64,000 nt of DNA from Methylocaldum sp002005105 (GCF_051027545.1 NZ_CP194902.1:4526001-4590000); one strand, 5' to 3'; shown: positions 18,891-27,657, counted from the stretch's first letter. Numbers and translations: made by a program. The notes: generated by a model not told the origin, from the sequence alone.

Positions 18891-19448
18891 TCAGGCGTGC
18901 CGCAAGGCCTCGCTCCTCACCCACGCACGCGCACGAAGAGCCAGCGTGAGCAACAGAGCTCCGGTGACGAGCGCGTAAAAACTGATGAGCCAGATCAGAG
19001 CCAGTGCGCCGGCTCCGGGAAACAGGAACACCAGAACGCCAAACAGGACGGAGACAACCCCCTCCAGGATCAGCAACCACTCGCCCTCGATCACCTTGCG
19101 CAAACGAATGGCCGTGGCCACGTCAAGCACGCCCGTCACCAACGCGTTCGCGCCGATGAGGAGTACAAGCACCAGCGCCGTCAGGGCCGGATGAATAACG
19201 GCGATCACCCCGGCGCCGATGCTGACCAGACCCAGCAGCAGGATCAACCACCAGATTTCGTCCCTTTTCCTGTTCGTCACGGCGGCGGCGACCGCCGACC
19301 CGCCGCTGATAAACGCATAGACGGCAAACAGGACAACCAGCCACAATAGCGTCAGGCCGGGCCAGATAAGGGCGAGAACGCCGAAGAGAATGGCAATGAT
19401 CCCTCTTACGGCGAGCATCCACCAAGCTTGCTCAAGTAATTCCCTCAT
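18891..19448 (-). CDS. hdeD: HdeD family (DUF308) membrane protein
   Basis: 185-residue integral membrane protein with six predicted helices in three pairs. It opens WWMLAVRGIIAILFGVLALI and repeats the pattern at WWLILLLGLVSIGAGVIAVI and WLLILEGVVSVLFGVLVFLF, the internal repeat typical of HdeD/DUF308. E. coli HdeD contributes to acid resistance at high cell density; function here is assumed from the family. It lies 110 bp downstream of a PRC-barrel gene on the same strand and may share its transcript. Confidence 0.85.
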   Translation of the reverse strand: MRELLEQAWWMLAVRGIIAILFGVLALIWPGLTLLWLVVLFAVYAFISGGSAVAAAVTNRKRDEIWWLILLLGLVSIGAGVIAVIHPALTALVLVLLIGANALVTGVLDVATAIRLRKVIEGEWLLILEGVVSVLFGVLVFLFPGAGALALIWLISFYALVTGALLLTLALRARAWVRSEALRHA

Positions 19449-19558
19449 GATGTGTCCTCACTCAGGCTGCCGATTCAAAAGATCGCGCGGAAAGCCGCGG
19501 ATATCGGCAATCCAGCGTCATCCGCGGCTGGAACACCGCTCCCGCGCCGGTATTGCGG

Positions 19559-19987
19559 TTACCGGGTGTACTTGAATTCGGGCAACGCCTTCAACGCGTC
19601 CTTGCTGGCTCCAGGCAGAACGAGTTTGGATACGTCGGTTTTGTCCCCGATAGGTTGAAACTGTTGTACCGGTATGGCGACACGATGAGCCCCCATACCC
19701 AAGAAACCGCCGACATCCATGATCGCGACCGATAAAGATCCATCGGGGCTCACGATGAAATCGTCGATTGCGCCGATTTTCTGATTGTTCTCGTTGTAGA
19801 CATTCGCGCGCATCAGCTTCGAGGCCCGCCAGCCCCTGGCGATGAGTTCATGCTGGATGACCGTCGTGCCAAACGTGGCCTCGCCCGCAACCGGCGCGCC
19901 CTCCTGTGGCTGTGCGGTAGATCCGGCGGCCCACACGAAGCCGCAAAGTGTGGACAGGACAAGGGTTCTTGCAAGTTTGAGTTCCAT
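19559..19987 (-). CDS. Exported PRC-barrel domain protein
   Basis: 142-residue protein starting MELKLARTLVLST with a signal peptide to about residue 25 (GSTAQ). A PRC-barrel lies at about 50-125, with LMRANVYNENNQKIGAIDDF and GAHRVAIPVQQFQPI. PRC barrels outside ribosome maturation factors are often found in envelope or photosynthesis-related proteins, and no partner is evident. I chose ATG 19987 because CAGGAG lies just upstream; the longer frame to 20044 is unsupported. Confidence 0.8.
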   Translation of the reverse strand: MELKLARTLVLSTLCGFVWAAGSTAQPQEGAPVAGEATFGTTVIQHELIARGWRASKLMRANVYNENNQKIGAIDDFIVSPDGSLSVAIMDVGGFLGMGAHRVAIPVQQFQPIGDKTDVSKLVLPGASKDALKALPEFKYTR

Positions 19988-20477
19988 AACTTCACTCCTG
20001 ATAATTACGGTTTTTTCAACATGCTCGGCTGGGTGCGACAGCAAACACTGACGGCGCAGTCCGTGCCTGGCCTTGCAGCTGGGAGCAACCTTTTCCTATA
20101 CCGGCTTGCCCCAGTCAGCGGCGCTTCCTCATGGATCAGAATCCCGTGAACACCATTGCGATGAACACCGGCTGCTTGCACGGTCGGCACATCATCCTCC
20201 GTGTTTATCCCGATCGATTTCCGGATAGCCGTGCCTGATCCTAAATCTGACACGGTCGCCGCCGGAAAAATCCCCTCCTACCCGGCCGCAATTTCGATAC
20301 CGAACCGCTTGCGTCTTTGCTCGTTAGCGTATATGGCGGTATCGGCGGATTCGCCATCAAGAGGCCCTGGATCAGGGCCTCTTCGCACAATGCTCTCCGC
20401 CGCTATAGGAATTACTCCGAATGGGCAGCTATGGAGCCATCGCGTAAATTAGACAATTTAGGCCAAGGCTCGTCATC
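19988..20477. other. Gene-free region with a perfect hairpin
   Basis: 490 bp without a gene. A perfect 10-bp stem (AAGAGGCCCT / AGGGCCTCTT, 20359-20383, 5-nt loop) stands 95 bp before the hydrolase gene. No T-run follows, so a terminator role is doubtful. Confidence 0.45.
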
Positions 20478-21386
20478 GTGGATGGAACCCCTCAGGAATA
20501 CCGGCTGACCGTCAGCACCTCCCGCGGACCTATCGCCACCGAATATTTGGCGGCGGGGCGAGGTTCGGAGGTGTTATTACTCCACGGGACGGCGGACAGT
20601 GCTCATACATGGCGCTGGATCATGCCGTTAATGGCATCCGCCCATACTCTTTACGCGCCAAGCCTGCCGGGATTCGGCGGCAGCGATAAGCCGCGCATCG
20701 ATTATTCGCCTGCTTGTCTTGCGGCATTCGTCGCATCCTTTCTCGATCGGCTTGGCCTGAAGCGCGTGAGCATCATCGGTAATTCGATTGGCGCGCTGAT
20801 TGGCGTGCATTTGGCGCTTCGACATCCGGGACGCGTATCCGCCTTGGCGCTCATCAGCAGCGCCGGATTGGGGCATGAGATAAACCCCTTGATACGCGGT
20901 CAGATCGTGCCCGGAACCGGAGAATTCCTCACAGCCTGGTGCAAGACCCCTCTCGGGGCGTGGCAGTGGTCGGTCAGACTGTCGCAACTGCTGTTCGCCA
21001 AGCCTTGGTCGATACCGCGGGCCTGGTACGACCGGCTCTTTCGGATGGCCCTGCTCCCGGGCTATTTGGAGGCGACTCTGCTCACCCTCCGGGCCGCCAA
21101 TACCTTATGGGGGCAGCGCGAATCCGAAATCGTGCTCGACCAACTCCATAGGCTGAAAATGCCGACACTCGTGCTGTGGGGCGATGGCGACCGGATTTTC
21201 CCGGTTCGGCACGGCAAATCCGCAGTGGAACGTCTACCCCGTGGGCGGCTGGAAGTTCTACCCGGCTGCGGCCATACCGCTCAAGTCGAGCAACCGCAAC
21301 GTGTGGCGGCGGCCTTGAACCGGTTTCTGCAAATGGCAGATGCAGAACGACCGGAGCCGACCCGTGCGGCGAATTCCCGCGCCTAA
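20478..21386 (+). CDS. Alpha/beta-hydrolase fold protein
   Basis: 302-residue alpha/beta hydrolase. The oxyanion segment is LLLHGTADSAHTW (about residues 33-45), the nucleophile elbow GNSIGA (Ser at about 104), the acid Asp in WGDGDRIFP (about 235), and the catalytic His in GCGHTAQVEQP (about 262). The fold covers esterases, haloperoxidases and C-C hydrolases, and nothing here picks the substrate. It starts with GTG. It is followed 27 bp later by a membrane methyltransferase-like gene, suggesting a two-gene unit. Confidence 0.8.
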   Translation: MDGTPQEYRLTVSTSRGPIATEYLAAGRGSEVLLLHGTADSAHTWRWIMPLMASAHTLYAPSLPGFGGSDKPRIDYSPACLAAFVASFLDRLGLKRVSIIGNSIGALIGVHLALRHPGRVSALALISSAGLGHEINPLIRGQIVPGTGEFLTAWCKTPLGAWQWSVRLSQLLFAKPWSIPRAWYDRLFRMALLPGYLEATLLTLRAANTLWGQRESEIVLDQLHRLKMPTLVLWGDGDRIFPVRHGKSAVERLPRGRLEVLPGCGHTAQVEQPQRVAAALNRFLQMADAERPEPTRAANSRA

Positions 21387-21413
21387 AATGAAACACCGAC
21401 AGGAGGAATGCGT

Positions 21414-22127
21414 ATGTGGAAACACGTTGCACGAACAGCGGTCGCTACGCTGGCATTTTGTGCGGTGCACAGCCTCTTAGCCAGCCGCCCCGCCAAGCGA
21501 ACAGCGGCAAACCTCATCGGCGAACGCCGGCGACGGGTCTGGTATCGTCCCTTTTACGTGGCGACCTCGTTCGCCTCGGCGGCCATGCTCGCCCGATACA
21601 TCAAGCGACTCCCCGACAGGACCCTCTATGCCCTGGAAGGCCCTCCAGCCACCTTGATACGGCTGCTCCGCCTCGGAATCAGCGCTTACGCCGCTGCCGC
21701 CGTCGGTCAGATCGGTCCCGCGAGAATGCTGGGTCTGCCGGGCCTGAAGGCTTGGTGGAACGGAGCTCACCTAGTGCCGCCGGAACCCGAAGCTCAAGGC
21801 CCCATTCTCGGTTCGGACGGGAGAATGCAGGCAGAAGGCCCGTTCCGCTTGATGCGGCATCCGCTCAATGCCTTGGCCGTGCCGGTCCTTTGGCTGACAC
21901 CGCGTCTGACGGCGAACGGCCTTGCATTCAATCTGGTCGCCACAGCCTATGCCTATCTGGGTTCGCGACACGAGGAAGCCCGTTTGCTAGCGGCCTACGG
22001 CGAACCCTATGAAGAGTATCGATCGAGCGGAACACCGTTCTTTTTTCCCTCGGCTTCATCCCTGCTTCGGCTGGGCGGGCTGCCGCAAGAGAAGTCCGCC
22101 ACTCGTGTTCCCAAAGTGTCCGCCTAA
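21414..22127 (+). CDS. NnrU/ICMT-like membrane protein
   Basis: About 237-residue membrane protein. Several hydrophobic segments are followed by the isoprenylcysteine-methyltransferase-like signature GPFRLMRHPLN and, near the C-terminus, HEEARLLAAYGEPYEEYR, matching the NnrU / ICMT superfamily (SAM-binding ERxL..YGxxYxxY end). Whether it methylates anything is unknown. AGGAGG at 21401-21406 is correctly spaced for ATG 21414, not for the earlier ATG 21408. Probably co-transcribed with the upstream hydrolase. Confidence 0.75.
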   Translation: MWKHVARTAVATLAFCAVHSLLASRPAKRTAANLIGERRRRVWYRPFYVATSFASAAMLARYIKRLPDRTLYALEGPPATLIRLLRLGISAYAAAAVGQIGPARMLGLPGLKAWWNGAHLVPPEPEAQGPILGSDGRMQAEGPFRLMRHPLNALAVPVLWLTPRLTANGLAFNLVATAYAYLGSRHEEARLLAAYGEPYEEYRSSGTPFFFPSASSLLRLGGLPQEKSATRVPKVSA

Positions 22128-22235
22128 AGGAATTCGCAACACAGCCCGATGCGGATGATGAGGAACGCTTGGTCCGAGACCTGAAACCGCCGTAGACGCG
22201 GTGCGTCGGTCGATGAAGCGGTACTTGCCCGACAT

Positions 22236-22484
22236 TTAAGCGCCTCCCGCTTCGCTGTCCTCGCGCGCCCCGGCCGCCCCGACACGCGATTCGGGTGCGA
22301 TGTTGACGTCAGCCTTGCGAGTCTGCCGACCGGACGAATCGGCTTTGCCTGCCGGCGAAGAGGCAGTTTCCTCTTTCTTTTCATGCTCCGTCGCCGGTTC
22401 AACGGGCTGCCTACCCGCCCCCGCTCCACCCGGACCGTTCGACTCCGTGGATTCAGGTGACTTCGGTCGTTCTTCATGAGCCAT
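22236..22484 (-). CDS. Small disordered hypothetical protein
   Basis: 82-residue protein made almost entirely of Pro, Ser, Glu, Gly and Ala, with no hydrophobic core or known domain. A plausible ribosome site (GGAGA) precedes the ATG by about 7 nt. Such composition suggests an intrinsically disordered stress-type protein, or a chance ORF in GC-rich DNA. I cannot tell which. Confidence 0.35.
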   Translation of the reverse strand: MAHEERPKSPESTESNGPGGAGAGRQPVEPATEHEKKEETASSPAGKADSSGRQTRKADVNIAPESRVGAAGAREDSEAGGA

Positions 22485-22912
22485 GACGATTCTCCAACAA
22501 CCGGGCGACCTGCTGCCGCCGCAATATCAGGACCGCTTGACTCCCCGGACTGGGGATGAGCCAAGTTAGAAATACGACTTCAACGGCTGCAGAAGGTTCG
22601 AGCGCGAATCTGTCAAACCGGAAGCTACGTTGACATCTACGGCAAGGCCCCTTACCATCCAGGCCCAGACTCCGCATTAGACGGTTGAATTTCTTATAAT
22701 TTCTTGCCGACGCTGTCCGCCAGGGAGCGGTGCCATGCGCGGTATACTCATTGTGCCTGGCGCAAAATCGCGAAAGCGCATTTTGGCCATCGCTCGTAGA
22801 TTGAAAGTCGCATCAGACCCCCGATCCCGGCTGGCAAGGGGCGGGATTTGCTTTGACCGACTTTTTTGCGTGTCCCTCTTGTAACCCTACCCGGCCTACG
22901 AGGATTCAAACA
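22485..22912. other. Gene-free region upstream of zwf
   Basis: 428 bp with no supported gene. It presumably carries the zwf promoter. TTGAATTTCTTATAATTTCTTG at about 22685-22705 has a TATAAT-like core, but its -35 partner is unclear. Confidence 0.35.
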
Positions 22913-24388
22913 ATGAGTGAGCTCCCTTTCCCCCATTCCTTCAACTTGGTTTTTTTCGGCGGCACCGGCGATCTGGTGATGCGCAAGTTGTTGCCGGCGA
23001 TGTACCAGAGCTATAAGAACGGCCAGCTGGGAGATGCCGGCTATTTCTATTGTCTCGGACGGCGAGACTATACCGTGGAAGACTATCGCGCGATCGCCGA
23101 GGAAAAGGCCCGACAATTCCTGCCGAAGGCCGACTGGGACGACGAAATCTGGGCAGCCTTCCGTCGGCGGGTGATCTACGAAAGGATCGACGCCGAGAAT
23201 CCGGAAGAATATGCCGCGTTGAAGGCCCTGCTCGAAAGAACCCCGGCCGAAGTGAACGTCTTTTTCCTGTCGGTGGCGCCGTCGCTGTTCTCCATGATCT
23301 GCGAAAGCCTGGCACGGCAGAAACTCAACGGGCCAAATTCCAGGGTGGTGCTGGAAAAACCCCTGGGCCACGATCTCGCTTCCAGCAACGCCATCACCGT
23401 GGCGGTCGGCCGCCACTATCAGGAAAAGCAGATCTACCGCATCGACCACTACCTGGGCAAGGAATCGGTACAAAACCTGATGGCGCTGCGTTTCGGCAAC
23501 GCACTGTTCGAACCGCTGTGGCGCCGGCAATGGATCACTGACGTCCAAATCACCATCGCCGAGGAAGTCGGGATCGGCAGTCGCGCCGGATTCTACGACG
23601 GTACCGGCGCGCTGCGCGACATGGTGCAGAACCATCTGCTGCAGCTGCTCTGCTTCGTGGCCATGGAACCGCCTTCCAGCCTCGACTCCGACGCGATCCG
23701 AAACGAAAAACTCAAGGTGTTGGAATGCCTGGTACCCTTCACCCCGGAGGATGTCCAGGTCAACACGGTGCGCGGCCAATACCGCGCCGGCATTTGCGGC
23801 GGCCAGGCGGTGCCCGGCTATCTCGAAGAAAGCGGCGTCCCCGCCGGCAGCAAGACCGAAACATTCGTCGCCATCAAGGCGGAAATCGCCAACTGGCGCT
23901 GGGCCGGGGTTCCGTTTTACCTGTTCACCGGCAAACGCCTGCCCACCCGCCTGGCCGACATCGTGATCCATTTCCACGATGTGCCCCACCACATCTTTCC
24001 GCTGCCCCGCAACGGGTCCCGCGCCCCGGCGAAACTGGTCATCCGCCTTCAACCTGACGAATCGATCCGCCTTTATCTGAACGCCAAGCGGCCAGGCCAT
24101 TCGATGGAATTGCGGCCGGTCTCCCTGGACCTCGATTTCACCAGCAAATTCAGCGAACGCCGCGAAGAAGCCTACGAACGTCTCCTGCTCGATATCATCC
24201 GCGGCAACCAATCGCTGTTCGTGCGCCAGGACGAATTGGAGATGGCCTGGCGCTGGGTCGAACCGATCCTCAATACCTGGGCCGCCGATCCCAAAGGTCC
24301 GGAAGCCTACAAAGCCGGCACCTGGGGCCCCGCCGCCTCTGCGGAACTGCTGTCGCGCAGCGGCCATCGCTGGCACGAGGACGATTGA
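22913..24388 (+). CDS. zwf: Glucose-6-phosphate 1-dehydrogenase
   Basis: 491-residue cytosolic enzyme oxidising glucose 6-phosphate to 6-phosphogluconolactone with NAD(P)+, the entry to the oxidative pentose phosphate and Entner-Doudoroff routes. The Rossmann motif is FFGGTGDLVMRKLLPA (residues 12-27). The active-site signature RIDHYLGKESVQNLMALRF (about 175-193) carries the catalytic His of the HYLGKE motif. GVPFYLFTGKRLP follows, and length is normal for the family. I chose ATG 22913 (MSELPFPHSF) because it begins just before the Rossmann strand and has GAGG upstream; a start at 22853 adds 20 unsupported residues. It is convergent with the next gene across a hairpin. Confidence 0.97.
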   Translation: MSELPFPHSFNLVFFGGTGDLVMRKLLPAMYQSYKNGQLGDAGYFYCLGRRDYTVEDYRAIAEEKARQFLPKADWDDEIWAAFRRRVIYERIDAENPEEYAALKALLERTPAEVNVFFLSVAPSLFSMICESLARQKLNGPNSRVVLEKPLGHDLASSNAITVAVGRHYQEKQIYRIDHYLGKESVQNLMALRFGNALFEPLWRRQWITDVQITIAEEVGIGSRAGFYDGTGALRDMVQNHLLQLLCFVAMEPPSSLDSDAIRNEKLKVLECLVPFTPEDVQVNTVRGQYRAGICGGQAVPGYLEESGVPAGSKTETFVAIKAEIANWRWAGVPFYLFTGKRLPTRLADIVIHFHDVPHHIFPLPRNGSRAPAKLVIRLQPDESIRLYLNAKRPGHSMELRPVSLDLDFTSKFSERREEAYERLLLDIIRGNQSLFVRQDELEMAWRWVEPILNTWAADPKGPEAYKAGTWGPAASAELLSRSGHRWHEDD

Positions 24389-24568
24389 GACCGGGGCTGA
24401 AGAACCGCTTTGCGGATGCGAGCCCCCGTGCTTGCAAACGATTCCGGCGAATTCCACGGCGATGCACCGCCATCAACGGCGGCAAAGCCGCAAAGGCTGC
24501 CGAATGAACGACTTGCAGAGCAAGTTGGGTGATTTTCCCGGCCAGCGACGACATCCGTTTCGAATGAA

Positions 24569-24595
24569 GAAAGCCGGAACGAAATTCCGGCTTTC
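24569..24595. terminator. Hairpin between convergent zwf and DUF429 gene
   Basis: Perfect 11-bp stem (GAAAGCCGGAA / TTCCGGCTTTC) with loop CGAAA. It lies between convergent genes, so it could end either transcript. T-runs are weak on both sides. A second hairpin (ACATCGCC / GGGCGATGT) follows at about 24631-24653. Confidence 0.55.
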
Positions 24596-24672
24596 GCCGG
24601 GGATGCCGTCGTCGGCGACTTTCTTAAAGTAACATCGCCAAAGCGGGCGATGTTGGCCCCTGAGCTGACTCT

Positions 24673-25467
24673 CTACCCTACTCCGAGTATCCAACCCTCC
24701 ACTCCAGCGACGGCACGCTCCGGGGGTGTCAACACGGGTTCGAGCAAACCTTGCAGGCGGCCATCGTCGTCGGCCTCCCGTAGCCACGCAGCGATGGTAT
24801 AAGCGTCGTGCTGATCGGGGGTGCGGCCCTCGCTTGGATACACATTCTTCCACAACGAGGGATATGCCTCGGCAATGGCGGACTTTCCGGTCGGGATGGC
24901 CCAGCCGTCGAAAGGCCAGAAATGCACTTGCTCGCCCAGTTGCCGCCGGAGGTACCGCAGCCAGGGAATGCCTGCATGGGTGGATTTGGCGACCGAGCCT
25001 TGCACGTCGAAATGAAACACCGACCTCGCCCTGGCGCGCTCCTCGCAAAGACGGCGCCAGCGGGGGCTGCCGGTGCGGGCGGCGCCATCGCCGCGAAGGC
25101 CGTCGCGGATAAAGTCGACATAAGTGTGGTCCTCGTCGGTCGGCCAATGCCGCTGAAAATCGTCTAGGAAGGCGGGCCAATCGGGCAGCAGGTGATGAAC
25201 CTCGAAATAACGGAGCGGAAAGGAAAAGCTGTGGTCGATGCCGACCAGCGTTGGCTGGCCTTCCGACAGGCGCTCGACCAGCCACTCGGCGATGCCGCGC
25301 CGACTCCAGTATTTGCGCGGGCCCGGCGGCGGCAGCACTTCCACGGGCAGCGCTTCCCGTTCCGCCAGATAGACGCGCAACCCCTTCAGGCTAGCGGTCG
25401 GCGTTTGAGCGCCGGAATAGTCGATGCCGATATAGCGGGCAAAACGCCGGAAATTACTGATAGTCAT
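24673..25467 (-). CDS. DUF429-like RNase H-fold protein
   Basis: 264-residue protein of unknown function. It opens IGIDYSGAQTPTASLKGLRV and later has LVGIDHSFSFPL and QHDAYTIAAWL. The spacing of the acidic residues resembles the DUF429 / RNase H-like family, whose members are predicted nucleases or nucleotide-binding proteins. AGGGGA lies 8 nt before the ATG. No functional neighbour. A MITE sits just upstream at 25496. Confidence 0.55.
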   Translation of the reverse strand: MTISNFRRFARYIGIDYSGAQTPTASLKGLRVYLAEREALPVEVLPPPGPRKYWSRRGIAEWLVERLSEGQPTLVGIDHSFSFPLRYFEVHHLLPDWPAFLDDFQRHWPTDEDHTYVDFIRDGLRGDGAARTGSPRWRRLCEERARARSVFHFDVQGSVAKSTHAGIPWLRYLRRQLGEQVHFWPFDGWAIPTGKSAIAEAYPSLWKNVYPSEGRTPDQHDAYTIAAWLREADDDGRLQGLLEPVLTPPERAVAGVEGWILGVG

Positions 25468-25495
25468 GAGGTCCCCTTTTCGGCGGTGAACGGCG

Positions 25496-25630
25496 TTAAG
25501 GAAGCTCTGATTAAGTCCTTCGACAGGCCTGTCCTGAGCCGAGTCGAAGGGCTCAGGACAGGCTTGTCGAACGCTCTCCTGAGCCTGTCGAAGGGCATGA
25601 ACGGAATCAACTTGTTCAGAGCTTCCTTAA
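25496..25630. repeat. 135-bp MITE with 15-bp perfect terminal inverted repeats
   Basis: TTAAGGAAGCTCTGA at 25496-25510 is exactly inverted at 25616-25630. The interior carries copies of the GCCTGTCCTGAGCC.GTCGAAGG repeat unit in both orientations. The terminal motif matches the ends of the IS5 relic at 55-608 at 13 of 15 positions, so an IS5-family transposase may have moved it. It lies at the broken 3' end of a protease gene. Confidence 0.8.
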
Positions 25631-26186
25631 GGGATGCCTTCGGCAATGAGAGAACGACAGGATACCGCAGTTTTCAATACTTCCGGTCCCCATGCCGCAC
25701 CTGCGATGGATCGAGGTCGGTCGGCAAGCGTGGACGCGGCGTGAAAGTAGAAGGCGATGCCGATAGCCCGCGGATAACCGTACCGATATTCGGGTCGCCG
25801 ACGGAGAGTCCGGATGCGGTCCCCAGGCTCGCAGCCGACAGCTGCATTCCCGGTGCATCGAGAATGCACAGCTCGTGTTTCAAATCGGCACGCTGGCTGG
25901 CGGCGCGAAAGCGTAACGCATCCTTCCCGACGACCGCGTTGGCGTGCCGCGTGACATGGCAGTTCGTGGCCACCAGATTTTGATCGAGGACCACGCCGGA
26001 GTCGATAAAGGCCTTGCCGTCCCTTGGATAGGCATGAACCTGGACGACGCTGAGTGCAAGCGTGTGATTCACGTCTGCCGCGCCGTCCATGCTAAAGATC
26101 CAATCACCACGCCAAGCAATATAGTCGGACGCATCGGTCTCTTCATTTTCGCCCTTTTCCGAAGGGAGAGTTTCCAATTTGAACAT
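25631..26186 (-). pseudogene. Broken trypsin-like serine protease
   Basis: The minus-strand frame starting at 26186 shows the first two triad regions of a trypsin-like peptidase: SGVVLDQNLVATNCHVTRHA (His) and DLKHELCILDAPG (Asp). The frame then slides at about 25795: it reads VGDPNIGTVIRG, while the next frame continues with YGYPRAIGIAFYFHAAS and PEVLKTAVSCRSLIAEG, the expected next strands. The coding trace ends at the MITE boundary (25630), before the GNSGG serine motif. A frameshift plus 3' truncation makes it inactive. No signal peptide is visible. Confidence 0.65.
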
Positions 26187-26420
26187 ACGAGCTTAGGGAA
26201 ATTTATTATGGCTTCCCGTGCCGCAGTAATCCCCTCCTCCCTCGCCTCCGGTTCGGAAGCAGCAAGTTCAGCCTCATTTCCAGGAGGCCGATGATCAGAA
26301 GCTTACGCCCGGATCGTTCCGAATTTCACATCGCCTATGGCAATATACCGGTCGATTGTTATTGACCAACTATTCAATAAAGACTAGCCTTAGCTACAAC
26401 CTGAATACGAGGAGTCTCCT

Positions 26421-27002
26421 TTGGCCCGACCCCGCGAATTCGATTACGAGCACGTCCTGGATAAAGCCGTGGAGACCTTTTGGTCGAAAGGTTACGAAGC
26501 CACCTCGATCCAGGACCTGGTCGATGCCACCGGACTGCATCGAGGCAGCCTCTACGCGGCCTTCGGCAACAAGCAGGCGCTGTTCCTGGAAGTTCTGGAC
26601 CGCTACAACCATGTGGTGGTCCAGCGCCTGCTGGAATTACTCGACAGCGAACCTTCAGGCAAGTCCGCGATCCGTTTTTTCTTCGCCACCGTGATCGAGC
26701 ACATCCTCACGGCCGGTCCCCTGCGCGGGTGCCTAGTGACCAACTCCGCGGTGGAACGTGGCTTGTCCTGCCCGGACACGGCGGCCAAGGTGGGCGGTTG
26801 CCTGGAGCGGCTCGAACAAGGCTTTCGGCGCACGTTGGAACGGATGCGGAAGGCGGGCGAACTGCGGGAGGAGGCGGATATCCGAGCGCTGTCCCGCTAT
26901 CTGACCAGCGTTTTGCAAGGACTCCTGGTTATCGGCAAAGTGCGGCCGGAACGGGAAGTCCTGGCCGACATCGTCGCCGTCGGCCTCTCCGTGCTCGACT
27001 GA
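26421..27002 (+). CDS. TetR/AcrR family transcriptional regulator
   Basis: 193-residue repressor-type protein. The N-terminal helix-turn-helix is TSIQDLVDATGLHRGSLYAAFGNKQALFLEV (described here as residues 28-58). The C-terminal ligand domain includes GPLRGCLVTNSAVE, as in TetR proteins that control aldehyde or electrophile responses. It starts with TTG, with GAGGAG 9 nt upstream. It is followed by an EthD-like gene and palindromes sharing the core TGAACGATC, so it probably represses its downstream neighbours. Confidence 0.88.
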   Translation: MARPREFDYEHVLDKAVETFWSKGYEATSIQDLVDATGLHRGSLYAAFGNKQALFLEVLDRYNHVVVQRLLELLDSEPSGKSAIRFFFATVIEHILTAGPLRGCLVTNSAVERGLSCPDTAAKVGGCLERLEQGFRRTLERMRKAGELREEADIRALSRYLTSVLQGLLVIGKVRPEREVLADIVAVGLSVLD

Positions 27003-27018
27003 TTTTTTCGGCCTATTT

Positions 27019-27037
27019 TTGACTGATCGTTCATCAA
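27019..27037. promoter_or_regulatory. Candidate TetR operator upstream of EthD gene
   Basis: TTGACTGATCGTTCATCAA is an imperfect palindrome. Its minus strand shares TGAACGATC with the palindrome at 27498-27515. It lies between the regulator and the EthD gene, where a repressor site would be expected. Confidence 0.45.
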
Positions 27038-27117
27038 TATACCGAGGAGGAAATCGGCAATCAGCAACCCTAGATTTCGATAATCTTTTTTTCCAACTTC
27101 AGTTCAAGGAGAACGAC

Positions 27118-27450
27118 ATGTCCGAAGTCAAATTCATGGTGATTTATCCAACGCCCGCCGATATCGCTGCTTTCGAGAAGCGCTATCAAGAGGAGCATGT
27201 TCCCATGGCCGTGGAAAAGCTCGGCGGAAAAACCAAGTTCATCGCCACCCGGGTACTGGGATCACCCCAGGGCGCAGCGCCCTTCTACCGTATTGCCGAG
27301 GTGTTCTTTCCGTCCATGGCGGCGCTGGAAGCCTGCGCGCAGTCGGAAGGCGGTAAGGAAACACTCGCCCACGCCGTCGACATCTCGACCGGCGGCACGC
27401 CGATCTTTCTGATTGCAGAAAGTGAGACTTTCCACTTCGATGCCCCGTAA
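27118..27450 (+). CDS. EthD-domain (dimeric alpha-beta barrel) protein
   Basis: 110-residue protein with the EthD fold. It opens KFMVIYPTPADIAAFEKRYQ, followed by EEHVPMAVEKLGG and FYRIAEVFFPSMAALEAC, matching proteins that accompany monooxygenases or aldehyde metabolism. Its biochemical role is unknown. AAGGAG lies 6 nt before ATG 27118; a longer frame from 27019 has no ribosome site. It follows a TetR gene, has a candidate operator upstream and a strong terminator downstream. Confidence 0.85.
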   Translation: MSEVKFMVIYPTPADIAAFEKRYQEEHVPMAVEKLGGKTKFIATRVLGSPQGAAPFYRIAEVFFPSMAALEACAQSEGGKETLAHAVDISTGGTPIFLIAESETFHFDAP

Positions 27451-27460
27451 AACCCGGTCA

Positions 27461-27488
27461 GGGCGCCGACCGCAGGCGCCCCTTTTTT
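27461..27488 (+). terminator. Rho-independent terminator after EthD gene
   Basis: GC-rich stem GGGCGCC / GGCGCCC followed by six T residues, starting 10 bp after the EthD stop codon. Confidence 0.85.
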
Positions 27489-27497
27489 GCCACTTTT

Positions 27498-27515
27498 GTT
27501 GAACGATCGATCAAC
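27498..27515. promoter_or_regulatory. Candidate TetR operator before aldehyde dehydrogenase relic
   Basis: GTTGAACGATCGATCAAC, palindromic at 16 of 18 positions, 12 bp before the start codon of the truncated gene. It shares the TGAACGATC core with the site at 27019. Confidence 0.55.
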
Positions 27516-27526
27516 TATATTTGAGG

Positions 27527-27604
27527 ATGATAACCACCCGCTACGCTGACCCCAATCAGCCCGGAAGCCCGGTGCGCTTCAAATCCCGCTACGAGCGGCT
27601 TTGA
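27527..27604 (+). pseudogene. Aldehyde dehydrogenase N-terminal stub (25 codons)
   Basis: The peptide MITTRYADPNQPGSPVRFKS followed by RYERL and a stop resembles the first residues of ExaC-type aldehyde dehydrogenases, which begin M.RYA.PG.PGS.V.FKSRY.NFIGG. GAGG precedes the ATG. The catalytic and cofactor domains are absent. The stub joins transposase-like sequence, consistent with loss of the gene by an IS event. The operator upstream suggests it once belonged to the TetR regulon. Confidence 0.5.
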
Positions 27605-27657
27605 AGGAGTCCCTCGACACGATCACCGCCTCCGATGTGGGCGGTTGGTCCAGATAG
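27601..27657 (+). pseudogene. Possible IS630-type transposase C-terminal stub
   Basis: Eighteen codons reading LKESLDTITASDVGGWSR before a stop resemble the common C-terminal end of IS630-family transposases (TITA.D..GWF). Very short, so tentative. It directly abuts the aldehyde dehydrogenase stub. Confidence 0.3.

Noticed and set aside
22748..24457. 569-codon open frame antisense to zwf
   Set aside because: It mirrors zwf codons; the zwf reading has the full family signatures, while the antisense product has none.
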